Assembly: GCF_014596445.1 (NCBI RefSeq)
Contig: NZ_MECL01000063.1
Span: 1 to 64,000 of the forward strand
Direction: 5' to 3'
DNA length: 64,000 nt
Origin: Streptomyces sp. CBMA29
GTDB taxonomy: Bacteria > Actinomycetota > Actinomycetes > Streptomycetales > Streptomycetaceae
Shown here: in pieces, positions 27,339-35,182 of the stretch
Position numbering within the stretch: position 1 is the first letter of the stretch
Layout: each line of letters opens with the position of its first letter
Made by a program: the position numbers and the translations under genes
The notes under the pieces: generated by a model
Database searches by the model: none
Told to the model about the DNA's origin: nothing
Seen by the model: the letters and a program-made list of their open reading frames with translations, nothing else

Positions 27339-28730
27339 ATGACCTACCAGGTCCTGACTGACGAGAGCCCGGGCAAGATGGCGCTCCCGGTGACCCCGTC
27401 ACAGGTGTGGATCATCTCGACGCTGGAGGTCGCCGTCTCCTGGCAAGACGACCACCACCTGATGCTCGTCCACCCGAGCTATCCGCTCGCCGGACAGCAC
27501 AACAGTCCGCTGCACGACGAGGGTTACTGGGCACCACCGTTCGTCGCCTACCCGGTCCCGATCGAGTTCTCGCCGCCCACGACGGCCGGATCCCTGTTGC
27601 GGCTCGCCACCGAGGCGGCGGACCGCATCGATATCGAGCGGGACCTCAACCACCTCGCCTATCAGATGGGCCTACGGGACATCCAGCTCCGGCGCCGCAG
27701 CCCCTTCCTGGAACTTAAGGTGTCGCCGCGCTCCCCGAGCACGGTGAAGGCTTACTACATCCTTCGGCACGGCCTGGTGGGCGTCGACACTTCCAGTTCC
27801 CGCAACCTAGCCGACCCCGAGCAGCGGCGCGGCTACGTTTTCCTGCCGCTGCTCGGGTACCTGAGAGCGACAGAGGTGCGTCCCGGCGAGGAGCACGGCC
27901 GCAGCGAACGCTGGTTCCTCGGCAAGCCGCTGATGAGCAACGTCGAACACGTCCTCCAGGAGGAGATGCGTCGGCTCGTCATCAGCGAGGAAGGGCTCGA
28001 CGTACAGCCGGAGCTGTTCCATCGAGTGGAGCGCGGGGTGCTGTGCGTGGTGGACCTCGCCGGATACGGGACCGCGTTGCGATACGCCTTCGAACACATG
28101 CACACCTTTTCCACCACGGCGGAACGGGCGCAGGACGAGTTCCGCAGGCGGGTCGCGCACGAGTTGCACACCATGCTGGGCGATCTCGGGACCACCCAGG
28201 CTCAGTTTGCGGGCGACGGGTTCGTGGCCGCTTTCCCTGAGCGGGCGTTCACGAACACGACCGCCCTGATCACGAACATCGTTACCCGTTGGGAGGTTCT
28301 TGTGGGCCTCATCGAGCAGCTCAACGGCTCCATACGCTCGCCCGAGAAGCGCGTTGGCACCCGCATGGTGCTCCACCAGGGCGACTACAGCTACGGCCGG
28401 ATCGCCGGCACTCGCAGTTTCGCCGCCGCCTTTGACGGCACCGCGGTGATCGAGGCAGTCCGGCTGGAACAGGGGTTGGCGACGGCCTCGAAGGAGAGGA
28501 GTGCACCCATGTTTACGTCCCTTCCTCGGCGGTCGCATCTGATCGCGGTGAGCGGGCAGCTCGCGGAGCAGGTGAAACCATTGGAGTCGGGGACGGGGTC
28601 GCCGTTCGGCGGGTGGACCGCGCTGGGCGAGACATCCCTGACCGCCAAGGAGTACGAGGGCGACGCCTTCGTATACCGGGTGCGGGTGGCGGAGACCGAA
28701 CGGCCGTCCCCGGAAGGGGAGGCGTCATGA
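27339..28730 (+). CDS. Class III nucleotide cyclase-like protein (candidate Pycsar-type cyclase)
   Basis: 463 residues from ATG 27339. After about 230 residues of unknown N-terminal sequence comes a class III cyclase-like domain: VVDLAGYG with metal Asp239, AGDGFVAAFP with metal Asp293, and FDGTAVIEAVRLEQG, matching the G..V..A.RLE stretch with Arg375. Both metal ligands are therefore present. Such cyclases make cyclic mononucleotides; in Pycsar systems cCMP or cUMP activates a neighbouring effector. The gene two positions downstream is a Pycsar-type membrane effector, which supports this reading. The long N-terminal domain is not typical of PycC and may be a sensor. Product specificity cannot be judged. 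Confidence 0.72.
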   Translation: MTYQVLTDESPGKMALPVTPSQVWIISTLEVAVSWQDDHHLMLVHPSYPLAGQHNSPLHDEGYWAPPFVAYPVPIEFSPPTTAGSLLRLATEAADRIDIERDLNHLAYQMGLRDIQLRRRSPFLELKVSPRSPSTVKAYYILRHGLVGVDTSSSRNLADPEQRRGYVFLPLLGYLRATEVRPGEEHGRSERWFLGKPLMSNVEHVLQEEMRRLVISEEGLDVQPELFHRVERGVLCVVDLAGYGTALRYAFEHMHTFSTTAERAQDEFRRRVAHELHTMLGDLGTTQAQFAGDGFVAAFPERAFTNTTALITNIVTRWEVLVGLIEQLNGSIRSPEKRVGTRMVLHQGDYSYGRIAGTRSFAAAFDGTAVIEAVRLEQGLATASKERSAPMFTSLPRRSHLIAVSGQLAEQVKPLESGTGSPFGGWTALGETSLTAKEYEGDAFVYRVRVAETERPSPEGEAS

Positions 28731-29530
28731 CCTCGACCCCGGCTGGTGACCCCATATCCGTACCCGTACCTGGCACTCCGTCCATTCCCGAATGGGGAAG
28801 AGAGCCCGCGCACCTGGACTTTCTTGGCAAAGCCGCCGCCGCGACCGAGGATCTGCTGGTCGGCACGGTGGCCACGATCCGGGCGGGCAGGCTGGGCCGT
28901 GGGCTTTGGCACCCCACCGGCTTCGCGACTTTCGAGATCGCCCAAGTGCCCGCGCTGGGCCTCGTCCGGGTCCACTTCTGGCCGCACGGCCTCCGTCGGG
29001 GCCTCTCCGGCCACCCGACCATCCACCAGCACTGCTTCCGTCTGTACTCCCGTGTGCTGGCGGGCGAATACCGAGAGTCGCAGTACGGGGCCGTCGACTC
29101 GGGCCCGTGTGAGGCGCCGCCCGGCGCGCAGCGCCTGCGTGTCTACGAGGTCCGACCGACGGGGACGACGGGCAAGGACGAGTTGTACGAGACCGGCGAG
29201 GACCTCGACGTGATGCCCACGCTTCGCGCCGCCCGCTTCCCGGCTGGGACCTGGCACGAAGTCCCGGTGGGTACGTTCCACGCGACGCCCATCGCGCGCA
29301 ACCGTTTCTGCGCCACGTTGGCGGTGCTTAGTCTGCCGGTCCCTGGGGCCTCCGACGTCCTGCTTGGCCACCCGGGTGGGGGTTCCTCGGCCAGCGCACG
29401 GCGTGTGGTGAGCGACGGAGAAAAGGAGTTGATGTGCCGTCAGTTCACGGCCGCCGCAGACTCGGCCGCGTCGGGCTCCCCGGACCCGGCCCCCGCCTTT
29501 CTGGGCTCTGCTTCTCCGGACCCGCGATGA
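28727..29530 (+). CDS. Cupin-like protein between cyclase and effector
   Basis: 267 residues from ATG 28727, overlapping the cyclase stop (ATGA) with GGGGAGG upstream. The core has spaced His and strand motifs: VRVHFWPHGLRRG, TIHQHCFRLYSRVLAGEY, RVYEVRPTGT and GTWHEVPVGTFHATPIA, a layout like a metal-binding cupin barrel. It lies in the same tight operon and overlaps the effector start. Possible roles are modifying or degrading the signal or a substrate; none is shown by the sequence. The last 40 residues are Ser/Ala/Pro-rich. Confidence 0.55.
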   Translation: MTSTPAGDPISVPVPGTPSIPEWGREPAHLDFLGKAAAATEDLLVGTVATIRAGRLGRGLWHPTGFATFEIAQVPALGLVRVHFWPHGLRRGLSGHPTIHQHCFRLYSRVLAGEYRESQYGAVDSGPCEAPPGAQRLRVYEVRPTGTTGKDELYETGEDLDVMPTLRAARFPAGTWHEVPVGTFHATPIARNRFCATLAVLSLPVPGASDVLLGHPGGGSSASARRVVSDGEKELMCRQFTAAADSAASGSPDPAPAFLGSASPDPR

Positions 29531-30048
29531 CCGCCCCCGAATCGGACAGCGCGGAGTTCCGCGCCTACGCGGGACGGCTGTTGGCCGAGGCCCGCGACGA
29601 GGTCCGGCAGGCCGACGCCAAGGCGTCCCTTCTTCTTGCCGGAGCGGGAGTCGCACTCGGAGTGGCCTTCTCTACGGCGTTCACCGGCCGGGTGTACGAC
29701 CGGCCCGTAACCGACGCCGTCGCCTGGCTGTGGTGGGCGGGCCTGTGCACAGCAGTGGCGGGAGTGACGCTCCTCGGCTGGGCCGTCTGCCCTCGCACCC
29801 GCCGCGCTGCAGCGGCACCTACTCATCTCGTGAGCTACTTCGGCGATGTCGTCGACTACCCGAAGGAAATGTTGGAGGACCGCCTCGTACGAACGCTGCG
29901 GGCACCGGGCGCCTCCGTCGTCGACCAGATCTACGAGGTGTCGACGATCGCCGCCACCAAGTATGCCCTCATCAGGGGTGCGCTGCTGCTGTTCGGAACG
30001 GCGGCCGTCCTCTGCGCCGTAGCCCTCCTGGTGGGCTTCGTCGGATAG
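29527..30048 (+). CDS. Pycsar-type transmembrane effector (DUF5706-like)
   Basis: 173 residues from ATG 29527 (ATGA overlap). Starts with a helix ending EVRQADAKASLLLAGAG, the conserved D-x-K next to the first membrane segment that marks this effector family. Membrane segments lie at about 34-54, 68-90 and 150-172. In known Pycsar systems the cyclic pyrimidine signal opens or disrupts the membrane through such a protein and stops phage growth. It is the last gene of the operon. I am fairly sure of the family; the anti-phage role is inferred. Confidence 0.8.
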   Translation: MTAPESDSAEFRAYAGRLLAEARDEVRQADAKASLLLAGAGVALGVAFSTAFTGRVYDRPVTDAVAWLWWAGLCTAVAGVTLLGWAVCPRTRRAAAAPTHLVSYFGDVVDYPKEMLEDRLVRTLRAPGASVVDQIYEVSTIAATKYALIRGALLLFGTAAVLCAVALLVGFVG

Positions 30049-30341
30049 ACGCTGGGCTTTGCCCCTTTGCCAAGGCGGCGGAGACCCGCTGGTCCGTTCC
30101 ATGCGTCCCGAATGACGTGCTGGCGTAAAACACTCATGCTGATCGACCTGCAACGATGGATCGTCGAGCCGCCCTGGCATCTGGTCCATGGCGCGACGGT
30201 GAGAGACCCTTAGCTCGCCTGCGCGAGCGCTGCACCGGGTTGGGCGCCGGGCCGCGGCCCACAAGCCGCAGCAGAGAATGTACGGACTGCTGGAAGCGTG
30301 GCCGAGGCCGAACTGCCGTGAGAACTGCAATCCCGTAACGA

Positions 30342-30375
30342 CGTCAGCCCCGGCGCGTATGCGCCGGGGCTGACG
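30342..30375 (-). terminator. Hairpin downstream of tRNA-Ser fragment 3
   Basis: A perfect 15-bp stem (CGTCAGCCCCGGCGC and complement) with a GTAT loop, 18 bp past the tRNA 3' end. It may also end transcription of the rightward cyclase operon, which has no other hairpin in the 290 bp after its last gene; that stretch (30049-30341) contains nothing else I can identify. Confidence 0.85.
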
Positions 30376-30393
30376 ACGGCCCTGGTGGGCGGT

Positions 30394-30447
30394 TGCGGAG
30401 GATACGAGATGCGAACTCGTGAGGGGTTGCCCCCAACACGCTTTCCA
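30394..30447 (-). repeat. tRNA-Ser 3'-half fragment 3 (att-like)
   Basis: Same extent as fragment 2, from the anticodon loop to the acceptor end. One substitution (ATGCGAACTCGT on the plus strand) breaks the T-loop consensus, and the acceptor end has TTGCGG instead of TGGCGG. No 5' half follows. Confidence 0.88.
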
Positions 30448-30563
30448 ACTGTTCGTCCGGGTGTTCAGCCGGGTCCGTCGGTGTCCCGGCCTGCGATGGA
30501 GTGGCTCGACGACGGGTGGTTGGACCGTGCTGAACGGGGGTGAACGCAACTGGAACCGCAACG
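30448..30563. other. att flank with GCAACT direct repeats, copy 3
   Basis: Continues ACTGTTCGTCCGGGTGTTCA and ends GAACGCAACTGGAACCGCAAC, paralleling 20045-20163 in length and motif order. The double SUKH-3 gene follows at once, so this block was probably joined here by recombination at the site. Confidence 0.6.
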
Positions 30564-30576
30564 GTCGGACGATCGG

Positions 30577-31533
30577 TCAGGCGACGCCTTCGATCAGCTT
30601 GTTCAGCGCCTTGTCGCCGGACCCGGCGAGCAGACCCGCGTCGTCCATCCCCAGGTAGACGGCCCCGGTCGGTGCCATGGACAGATAGCCGACTCCGCCG
30701 TCGACGGCACCGAGGGGATAGAGGCGTTCTCCCGCCTGCTCGCTGAGGTCGTCGAAGATCTCGGATTCGTGGAGGGCCGCGAGGGGGTCGAGGCGGAAGG
30801 GCGAACGGGCCGCTGTTCGGCCCGGCCCCCGCTGGTCGATCTCCAGACCTCCGAATTCGCCGAGGAACCGCCGAGCGGCGTCGTGCATGACGAAATCCGC
30901 GTCGTCCTCACGGAGACGGCGTTCCCAGTCGGTGGTGGGGACAGTGCGATCCGGGCGCCAACCGCAGCGCCGCAGGGCCCAGTCGGTCTCTGCCGACCAG
31001 CGCGTGCCGATCTCCGTCCGATGGTCCTGCTCCGGACTGTGCGGGATCACCAGGTGGTCGCCGGCGGGAACGAACGGCAGCGGTGCGGCGGTGCGGCGTT
31101 CCACGACGAGATTCTCGATCGCCGCGTACGCGTCGCCCGACAGGGGCTCCGCGTGGTCGGTACCGATGTGCACGGCACCGTCGGCGGTCATGCCGAGCAG
31201 GCTGTCGCCGCTGTCGGCGAGCCCGATGGGGCACAGCCCGGTGCCCGCCTCCACGCTGAACCGGGCGAATCGTTCGCGCTCATCCTGGACCACGCCCAGG
31301 TCGAACCGGAACGGTGATTGCGGCATGACCGGTCCGGGCGTCCACGTGTCGGTCCTCAACCCACCGAACTCGGCGAGGAACCGCGCCGCCGCCTCGTGCA
31401 GGGTGAATCCGGCGCCGCGCAGCGCCGCCTCCCAACGATCCACCGGTACCGCACGCTCCGGGTACCACGCGGCCGAACGCAGCACGCGGTAGGTCAGCTC
31501 CGACCACGCCGCAGGCCGAGTCTGGTCAGTCAT
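30577..31533 (-). CDS. Tandem SUKH-3 immunity protein
   Basis: 318 residues from ATG 31533, two bases after the stop of a toxin remnant. Two homologous halves are visible: residues about 1-150 (WSELTYRVLRSAAWYPERAV, AARFLAEFGGLRTD, SPFRFDL) and about 165-318 (WSAETDWALRRCGWRPDRTV, AARRFLGEFGGLEID, SPFRLDPLAALHESE), both with the SUKH-3 pattern. SUKH proteins neutralise polymorphic toxins of many kinds. Its cognate toxin upstream is decayed, so it may now be an orphan antidote. A damaged copy is at 12.9 kb. Confidence 0.85.
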   Translation of the reverse strand: MTDQTRPAAWSELTYRVLRSAAWYPERAVPVDRWEAALRGAGFTLHEAAARFLAEFGGLRTDTWTPGPVMPQSPFRFDLGVVQDERERFARFSVEAGTGLCPIGLADSGDSLLGMTADGAVHIGTDHAEPLSGDAYAAIENLVVERRTAAPLPFVPAGDHLVIPHSPEQDHRTEIGTRWSAETDWALRRCGWRPDRTVPTTDWERRLREDDADFVMHDAARRFLGEFGGLEIDQRGPGRTAARSPFRLDPLAALHESEIFDDLSEQAGERLYPLGAVDGGVGYLSMAPTGAVYLGMDDAGLLAGSGDKALNKLIEGVA

Positions 31534-31535
31534 GC

Positions 31536-31730
31536 CTAGGTCACCGCCGTGATGTCGAGTTCATCGAGTACATGCTGACACGACGAGCAGATGGGCTTGG
31601 GCACCCCATGCTTCGGATTCCCCGCCGCCCTTGATGCTGGCGCCGTCGAACGTCCCGTCGTAGTCCTTGGGTTTGAAGCCGGCCGCACTGGTGGGCCGAG
31701 TGTTTGGAACCCGACCACTTTCGTGGACAC
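31536..31730 (-). pseudogene. Deaminase-type toxin tail, frameshifted
   Basis: The last 25 codons read KHGVPKPICSSCQHVLDELD and ITAVT, stop. PICSSC is the C-x2-C zinc motif of bacterial toxin deaminases (YwqJ/BURPS-type). Slightly upstream, a different frame reads GFKPKDYDGTFDGASIKGGG, which looks like the preceding part of the same protein, so a frameshift lies between them. Everything further 5' is missing. It ends two bases before the SUKH-3 start, the standard toxin-antidote order. Confidence 0.65.
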
Positions 31731-31807
31731 TGGAAGTAGTTCACTCAAGTGTCAAGTGGGAAGTGCACGATGGTTTCAAAGCGGAAGATACGAGAGCAGG
31801 CAGGAAT

Positions 31808-31918
31808 TTAACGCAGCACTAGCAGCGTAGTAAAACTGTCTACGAAATCGGTCGGCCTCCAGTCGTCACCCATCCCGAGCCGACGCACCACGTCGAGGGA
31901 GTCGTCGGCGGATGGCAT
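31808..31918 (-). pseudogene. Short protein N-terminus remnant
   Basis: A 36-codon frame, ATG 31918, reads [20 protein letters not shown] then [16 protein letters not shown], stop. The start looks protein-like but then ends in lower-GC sequence, as if a gene had been cut off. It faces away from the histidine-phosphatase remnant. The unassigned stretch 31731-31807 is unusually AT-rich for this window. Confidence 0.35.
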
Positions 31919-31931
31919 GATTCGCAGCTGA

Positions 31932-32492
31932 CGTGCCGTCGGCGTCCGTGCCGCCGTCTCCATCGCCCAGGCTCTGCGGGCCCAGGTCCCGGACGACGGC
32001 GCCGAGGTGGAGCTGTTCTCCTCGGATCTGCAGCGCACCCTGCGGACGGCCGAGGAAGTGGCCGAACTGTTCGGCGTGAAGCCGTTTGTGGATCGCAGGC
32101 TGCGGGAGAAGTCCTACGGTGAGGCGGGGGGAAAGCCGCAGGAGTGGCTGGACCGGCGCTTCGTCCCACCGCCCGCTGTCGGGGAGCGAATGGACCACGA
32201 CGAGGGCGTGGAGGGTTCCGAAACCAAGGATGCGTGGGCACAGCGCATCTACACGGCCATGGACGAGATCCTGCACAACCCTTGCGAACACCAGATCATC
32301 GTGACGCACGGCGGTTCCCTGACGTTCGTCGTGGCGTCCTGGATCAAGATGCCGATCGAGTTGGCCGGCTATGCCAGCTTCCGGGCCCCCTCCGGCAGCA
32401 TCACCACGCTGGGCGAAGACGACTTCTTCCACAACCGCCAGGTCCTCAACCTCAGTGACACCCGCCATCTCGACTCCGCCCAAGCTGCCTGA
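31932..32492 (+). pseudogene. Histidine phosphatase, 5' truncated
   Basis: From the in-frame stop at 31929 the frame reads [19 protein letters not shown], then [23 protein letters not shown] and, near the end, [18 protein letters not shown]. These are the second and third signature regions of the branch-1 histidine phosphatases. The N-terminal RHG motif with the phosphorylated His is absent: the sequence upstream is unrelated. An internal ATG at 32007 could still start a 161-residue protein, but it would lack the nucleophile. A good terminator follows. Confidence 0.75.
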
Positions 32493-32513
32493 TCCCGACA
32501 TGACCCGCTACCA

Positions 32514-32543
32514 CGGCCTGCCGCCCTCACGAGCGGCAGGCCG
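32514..32543 (+). terminator. Hairpin after the histidine phosphatase remnant
   Basis: An 11-bp perfect stem CGGCCTGCCGC / GCGGCAGGCCG with an 8-nt loop, 22 bp after the stop codon. It lies just outside the left end of the insertion sequence. Confidence 0.7.
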
Positions 32544-32638
32544 TCCGATGCACTGACGTCATTTCTCGGGATCTGGCACACATTCCGTGAGGGCGATCAA
32601 CGGCGTTCCGCCACGGTGACGTCCTGTCATCTGGGACC

Positions 32639-33901
32639 GTGGTGCGGTGCGATGACCTCATAGCGGTGCTGTTTCCGCACTTCAGCGTGGTGCTGGTGGA
32701 ACTGACCGTGCGCCGGCTGTACTGCGAGAACGCTGACTGCCTGCGGCGCACGTTTGTCGAACAGGTCGAGGGGCTGACCGTCCGGTATGGCCGACGGACA
32801 CCGGCGTCGCGTCGGATTCTGGAAGCGGTAGCCGTCGCTCTCGCAGGCCGGGCGGGCAGCCGGTTTGCCGTGGTGCTGGGCAGCGTGGTCAGCCGAACGG
32901 CCCTGTTACGGCGGGTGATGGCCCTGCCTGACCCACATTGGCCGGAGCCGGGAGTGTTGGGCGTCGATGACTTCGCGACCCGCCGCGGACAGCATTACGG
33001 CACGGTGATCATCGACTGTGCGACCGGCCGCCCTCTTGACCTGTTGCCGGGCCGGGATGCGAAGGCGCTGGCGAGTTGGTTGCGCAAGGACCCCGGCGTG
33101 GAGATCATCTGCGGTGACCGAGGCGGCTCCTACGCCGACGGCGCACGCACCGGCGCGCCGCAAGCAGTGCAGATCGCAGACCGATTCCACATCTGGCAGG
33201 ACCTCGGCACCGCTGTCAAAACCAGCGTTCGTCGGCACAACGCCTGCCTCAGACCGTCCACCCGACCGGACAGCACCGCGAGTACCTCCGCTGCCGACCC
33301 GGCAAGCACGGCCAAGGCGATGTCACCGATCGAAGCCCGCATCCGTGAACGCCACACCGCCGTCCACGCTCTCTTCGACCAGGGGCACGGCATCCGCGAG
33401 ATCGCCCGGGAACTGCACATCGGCGGGAACACCGACCGCCGCACCGCCCGCGCCGAAGCCCCCGAACAGCTCCTGGCCGGACGACGTCAACCACGGCCCG
33501 GCCAGCTCGACCCCTACAAATGGATGATGCGTCAACCCGACCGACTCCGGGACGAAGACCGCCAGCAACTTGCTCAAGTCCTCGCTCGCGGCCCCGAACC
33601 CGATGCTACGAGCCGACTCGTCCGAGGGTTCGCCGAGATTCTCACCATCCGCTCCGGCCAGCACCTCAAAGGCTGGATCACCGCCGTCCGCGCCGAAAAC
33701 GTGCCCGGCCTGCACCGTTTCGCCACCGGCCTGGAGAAAGACTGGGACGCCGTCACCCAGGGCCTGACCAGCCACTGGAACTCCGGGCCCGTCGAAGGTC
33801 ACGTCAACCACATCAAGATGATCAAACGCCAGATGTTCGGCCGTGCCAAACTCCCCCTGCTCCGCAAACGCGTCCTTGTCAGCGCATCAGCAAACCGGTG
33901 A
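32639..33901 (+). CDS. ISL3-family transposase, with a probable N-terminal deletion
   Basis: 420 residues from GTG 32639. DDE signatures: GVDDFATRRGQHYGT (first Asp), IICGDRGGSYADGA (second Asp) and SHWNSGPVEGHVNHIKMIKR (Glu). An HTH-like part lies near GIREIARELHIGG. The N-terminus VLFPHFSVVLVELTVRRLYC joins two normally separate pieces: the stretch with the CPxC zinc-ribbon and the DNA-contacting residues between VVLVE and VELTVRRLYC appears missing (roughly 40-60 residues in relatives). DNA binding may be impaired and the IS immobile unless helped in trans. Confidence 0.88.
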   Translation: MVRCDDLIAVLFPHFSVVLVELTVRRLYCENADCLRRTFVEQVEGLTVRYGRRTPASRRILEAVAVALAGRAGSRFAVVLGSVVSRTALLRRVMALPDPHWPEPGVLGVDDFATRRGQHYGTVIIDCATGRPLDLLPGRDAKALASWLRKDPGVEIICGDRGGSYADGARTGAPQAVQIADRFHIWQDLGTAVKTSVRRHNACLRPSTRPDSTASTSAADPASTAKAMSPIEARIRERHTAVHALFDQGHGIREIARELHIGGNTDRRTARAEAPEQLLAGRRQPRPGQLDPYKWMMRQPDRLRDEDRQQLAQVLARGPEPDATSRLVRGFAEILTIRSGQHLKGWITAVRAENVPGLHRFATGLEKDWDAVTQGLTSHWNSGPVEGHVNHIKMIKRQMFGRAKLPLLRKRVLVSASANR

Positions 33902-33945
33902 CCCGCCAGCCACGGGTGTCAGACCCCTGCGGCATGCTCGCCCGT

Positions 33946-34374
33946 ATGAACGAAGACGCTTTCTGGCAGCTCATCGAAGACTGTAGGCCCGCGGGACCTG
34001 ACCCTGAGGCCGAACTGCTTACGCCCGCACTGACCGAGCGTCTTGCCCAGTGCCCGTTGTCGCTGGTCACAGGCTTCGCGGAACAACTGTCGTGGGCGCT
34101 GTACCAGCTCGACCGCAAGGAATACGGATACGACCTGTCCGGTGACGCCTTCCTCTACACCCGTGCTGCTGTCGTCGCGGCCGGCCGCGCGATCTTCGAG
34201 AGCGTCCTTCAAGACCCTGCGGTCTTCAAGCCGTACGCCACGAAGCTCATCTGGGCCGAGAACCTGCTCTACGTACCGGACCATGCATACAAGCGCATCA
34301 CCGGGGAGGAATGGGACCGCAACACGCGATACTCCTACGAGTCGTACTCGAACACCGAGGGCTGGGCTGACTGA
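33946..34374 (+). CDS. DUF4240-domain protein, IS passenger
   Basis: 142 residues from ATG 33946 (ATG 33934 possible), 44 bp after the transposase stop and entirely inside the inverted repeats. MNEDAFWQLIEDCR opens the DUF4240 pattern, followed by LVTGFAEQLSWALYQLDRKE, GDAFLYTRAAVVAAGR and NLLYVPDHAYKRITGEEW. Function unknown; the fold often occurs next to toxin or WGR-type genes. As a passenger it moves with the IS. No independent promoter is obvious. Confidence 0.85.
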   Translation: MNEDAFWQLIEDCRPAGPDPEAELLTPALTERLAQCPLSLVTGFAEQLSWALYQLDRKEYGYDLSGDAFLYTRAAVVAAGRAIFESVLQDPAVFKPYATKLIWAENLLYVPDHAYKRITGEEWDRNTRYSYESYSNTEGWAD

Positions 34375-34477
34375 CCAGCGTTCGCCAACGCCTGCTGATG
34401 GACTCACGAGCTGCTGATCACCCTCACGGAACGTGTGCCAGATCCATTTCTCGTGAACATCCCCGAACTCCAACTGC

Positions 34478-34545
34478 ATCTCGCGGTCTGCCTGCGTGAC
34501 AGGGGGTGTGGTGGTGGAGGCGCCAGTTGAGGACTTCGGCGGGGT
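34478..34545 (-). pseudogene. Scrap of a relaxase 3' end, copy of the 59.5-kb gene
   Basis: ATCTCGCGGTCTGCCTGCG (34478-34496) and, after a deletion of about 120 bp, GTGGTGGTGGAGGCGCCAGT plus the next 19 bases match the 3' part of the relaxase remnant at 59507-59676. In protein terms these are its AQADRE end and its AEVLNWRLHHH segment. Beyond it, up to 34821, only the tail of another unknown minus-strand gene is readable (EAVRALDGDTATVEFIADAA, stop). Confidence 0.75.
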
Positions 34546-34821
34546 CCACAGCGTGGGGATGTCGAGCGCGGCGACACGGCGGTGGACGAAGGCGTCGGGG
34601 GAGATGGTCGGCGCGAAGCGCTCGGGTTGCTTGGCGTCGTGATCCTGTCCTGGAAGTCCGAGTTCTTGTCCTGTGGGCGGACGGGCTCGCCGGAACCGGA
34701 TGGGAAAAAAAAATCAGACGGGGAACCCTCATGCGGCGTCGGCGATGAACTCGACGGTGGCGGTGTCACCGTCGAGAGCGCGTACGGCCTCGCCGGAACG
34801 GTGTTCTTCGAAGAGAGCGGG

Positions 34822-35169
34822 TCAGCCGCCGAATACCTGGGGCAAGTCCCCGGCTTCCCAGAGCAGGTCGAGCCTGGTGAAGAGTGACTCCAAGTCCTTC
34901 AGGAGGGTGCTGCGCGCGGCCTCCGGAATTTCGAGAAGCGGGTCGTTGAAGGCGGGCCCGGCATCGGGGCCCGTCCATCCCTTGTGGCGCCGACAGGCCG
35001 CGCACCACATGTAAGTGATGCGCACGGTGCGGTGCGGCCCCATCCGTCGGTACACGTACGTCCGCACGGCCACCGCTCCGCAGGCCGGACAGCGGCGCTC
35101 ACCGGGCTTATCGATGAATCTCGGGCCGGCCAACAACTGCTGGACCTGCTCCGCATCGAATTCCCGCAC
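34822..35169 (-). CDS. Zinc-ribbon protein, probable immunity partner of the zincin Rhs toxin
   Basis: 115 residues from GTG 35169 (GAGGAG six bases away; GTG 35172 possible), 13 bp after the Rhs stop. A zinc ribbon is formed by RRCPACGAVAVRTY and MWCAACRRHKGW. An acidic helical C-terminus (LLKDLESLFTRLDLLWE) follows. Position immediately downstream of a toxin tip is the usual place for the antidote; the family is not one I recognise. Confidence 0.65.
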   Translation of the reverse strand: MREFDAEQVQQLLAGPRFIDKPGERRCPACGAVAVRTYVYRRMGPHRTVRITYMWCAACRRHKGWTGPDAGPAFNDPLLEIPEAARSTLLKDLESLFTRLDLLWEAGDLPQVFGG

Positions 35170-35182
35170 CACTGGCTCCTCG

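Larger units (their letters stand above)
32569..34445 (+). mobile_element. ISL3-family insertion sequence carrying a passenger gene
   Basis: 1877 bp. Terminal inverted repeats of 31 bp, 32569-32599 and 34415-34445, start GGATCTGGCACAC at both ends and differ at only two positions. The 8-bp sequence ATTTCTCG directly flanks both ends (32561-32568 and 34446-34453), a target duplication of the size usual for ISL3. Inside are a DDE transposase and, downstream in the same direction, a DUF4240 gene. The intact ends and exact duplication show recent arrival relative to the decayed surroundings. Confidence 0.93.
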
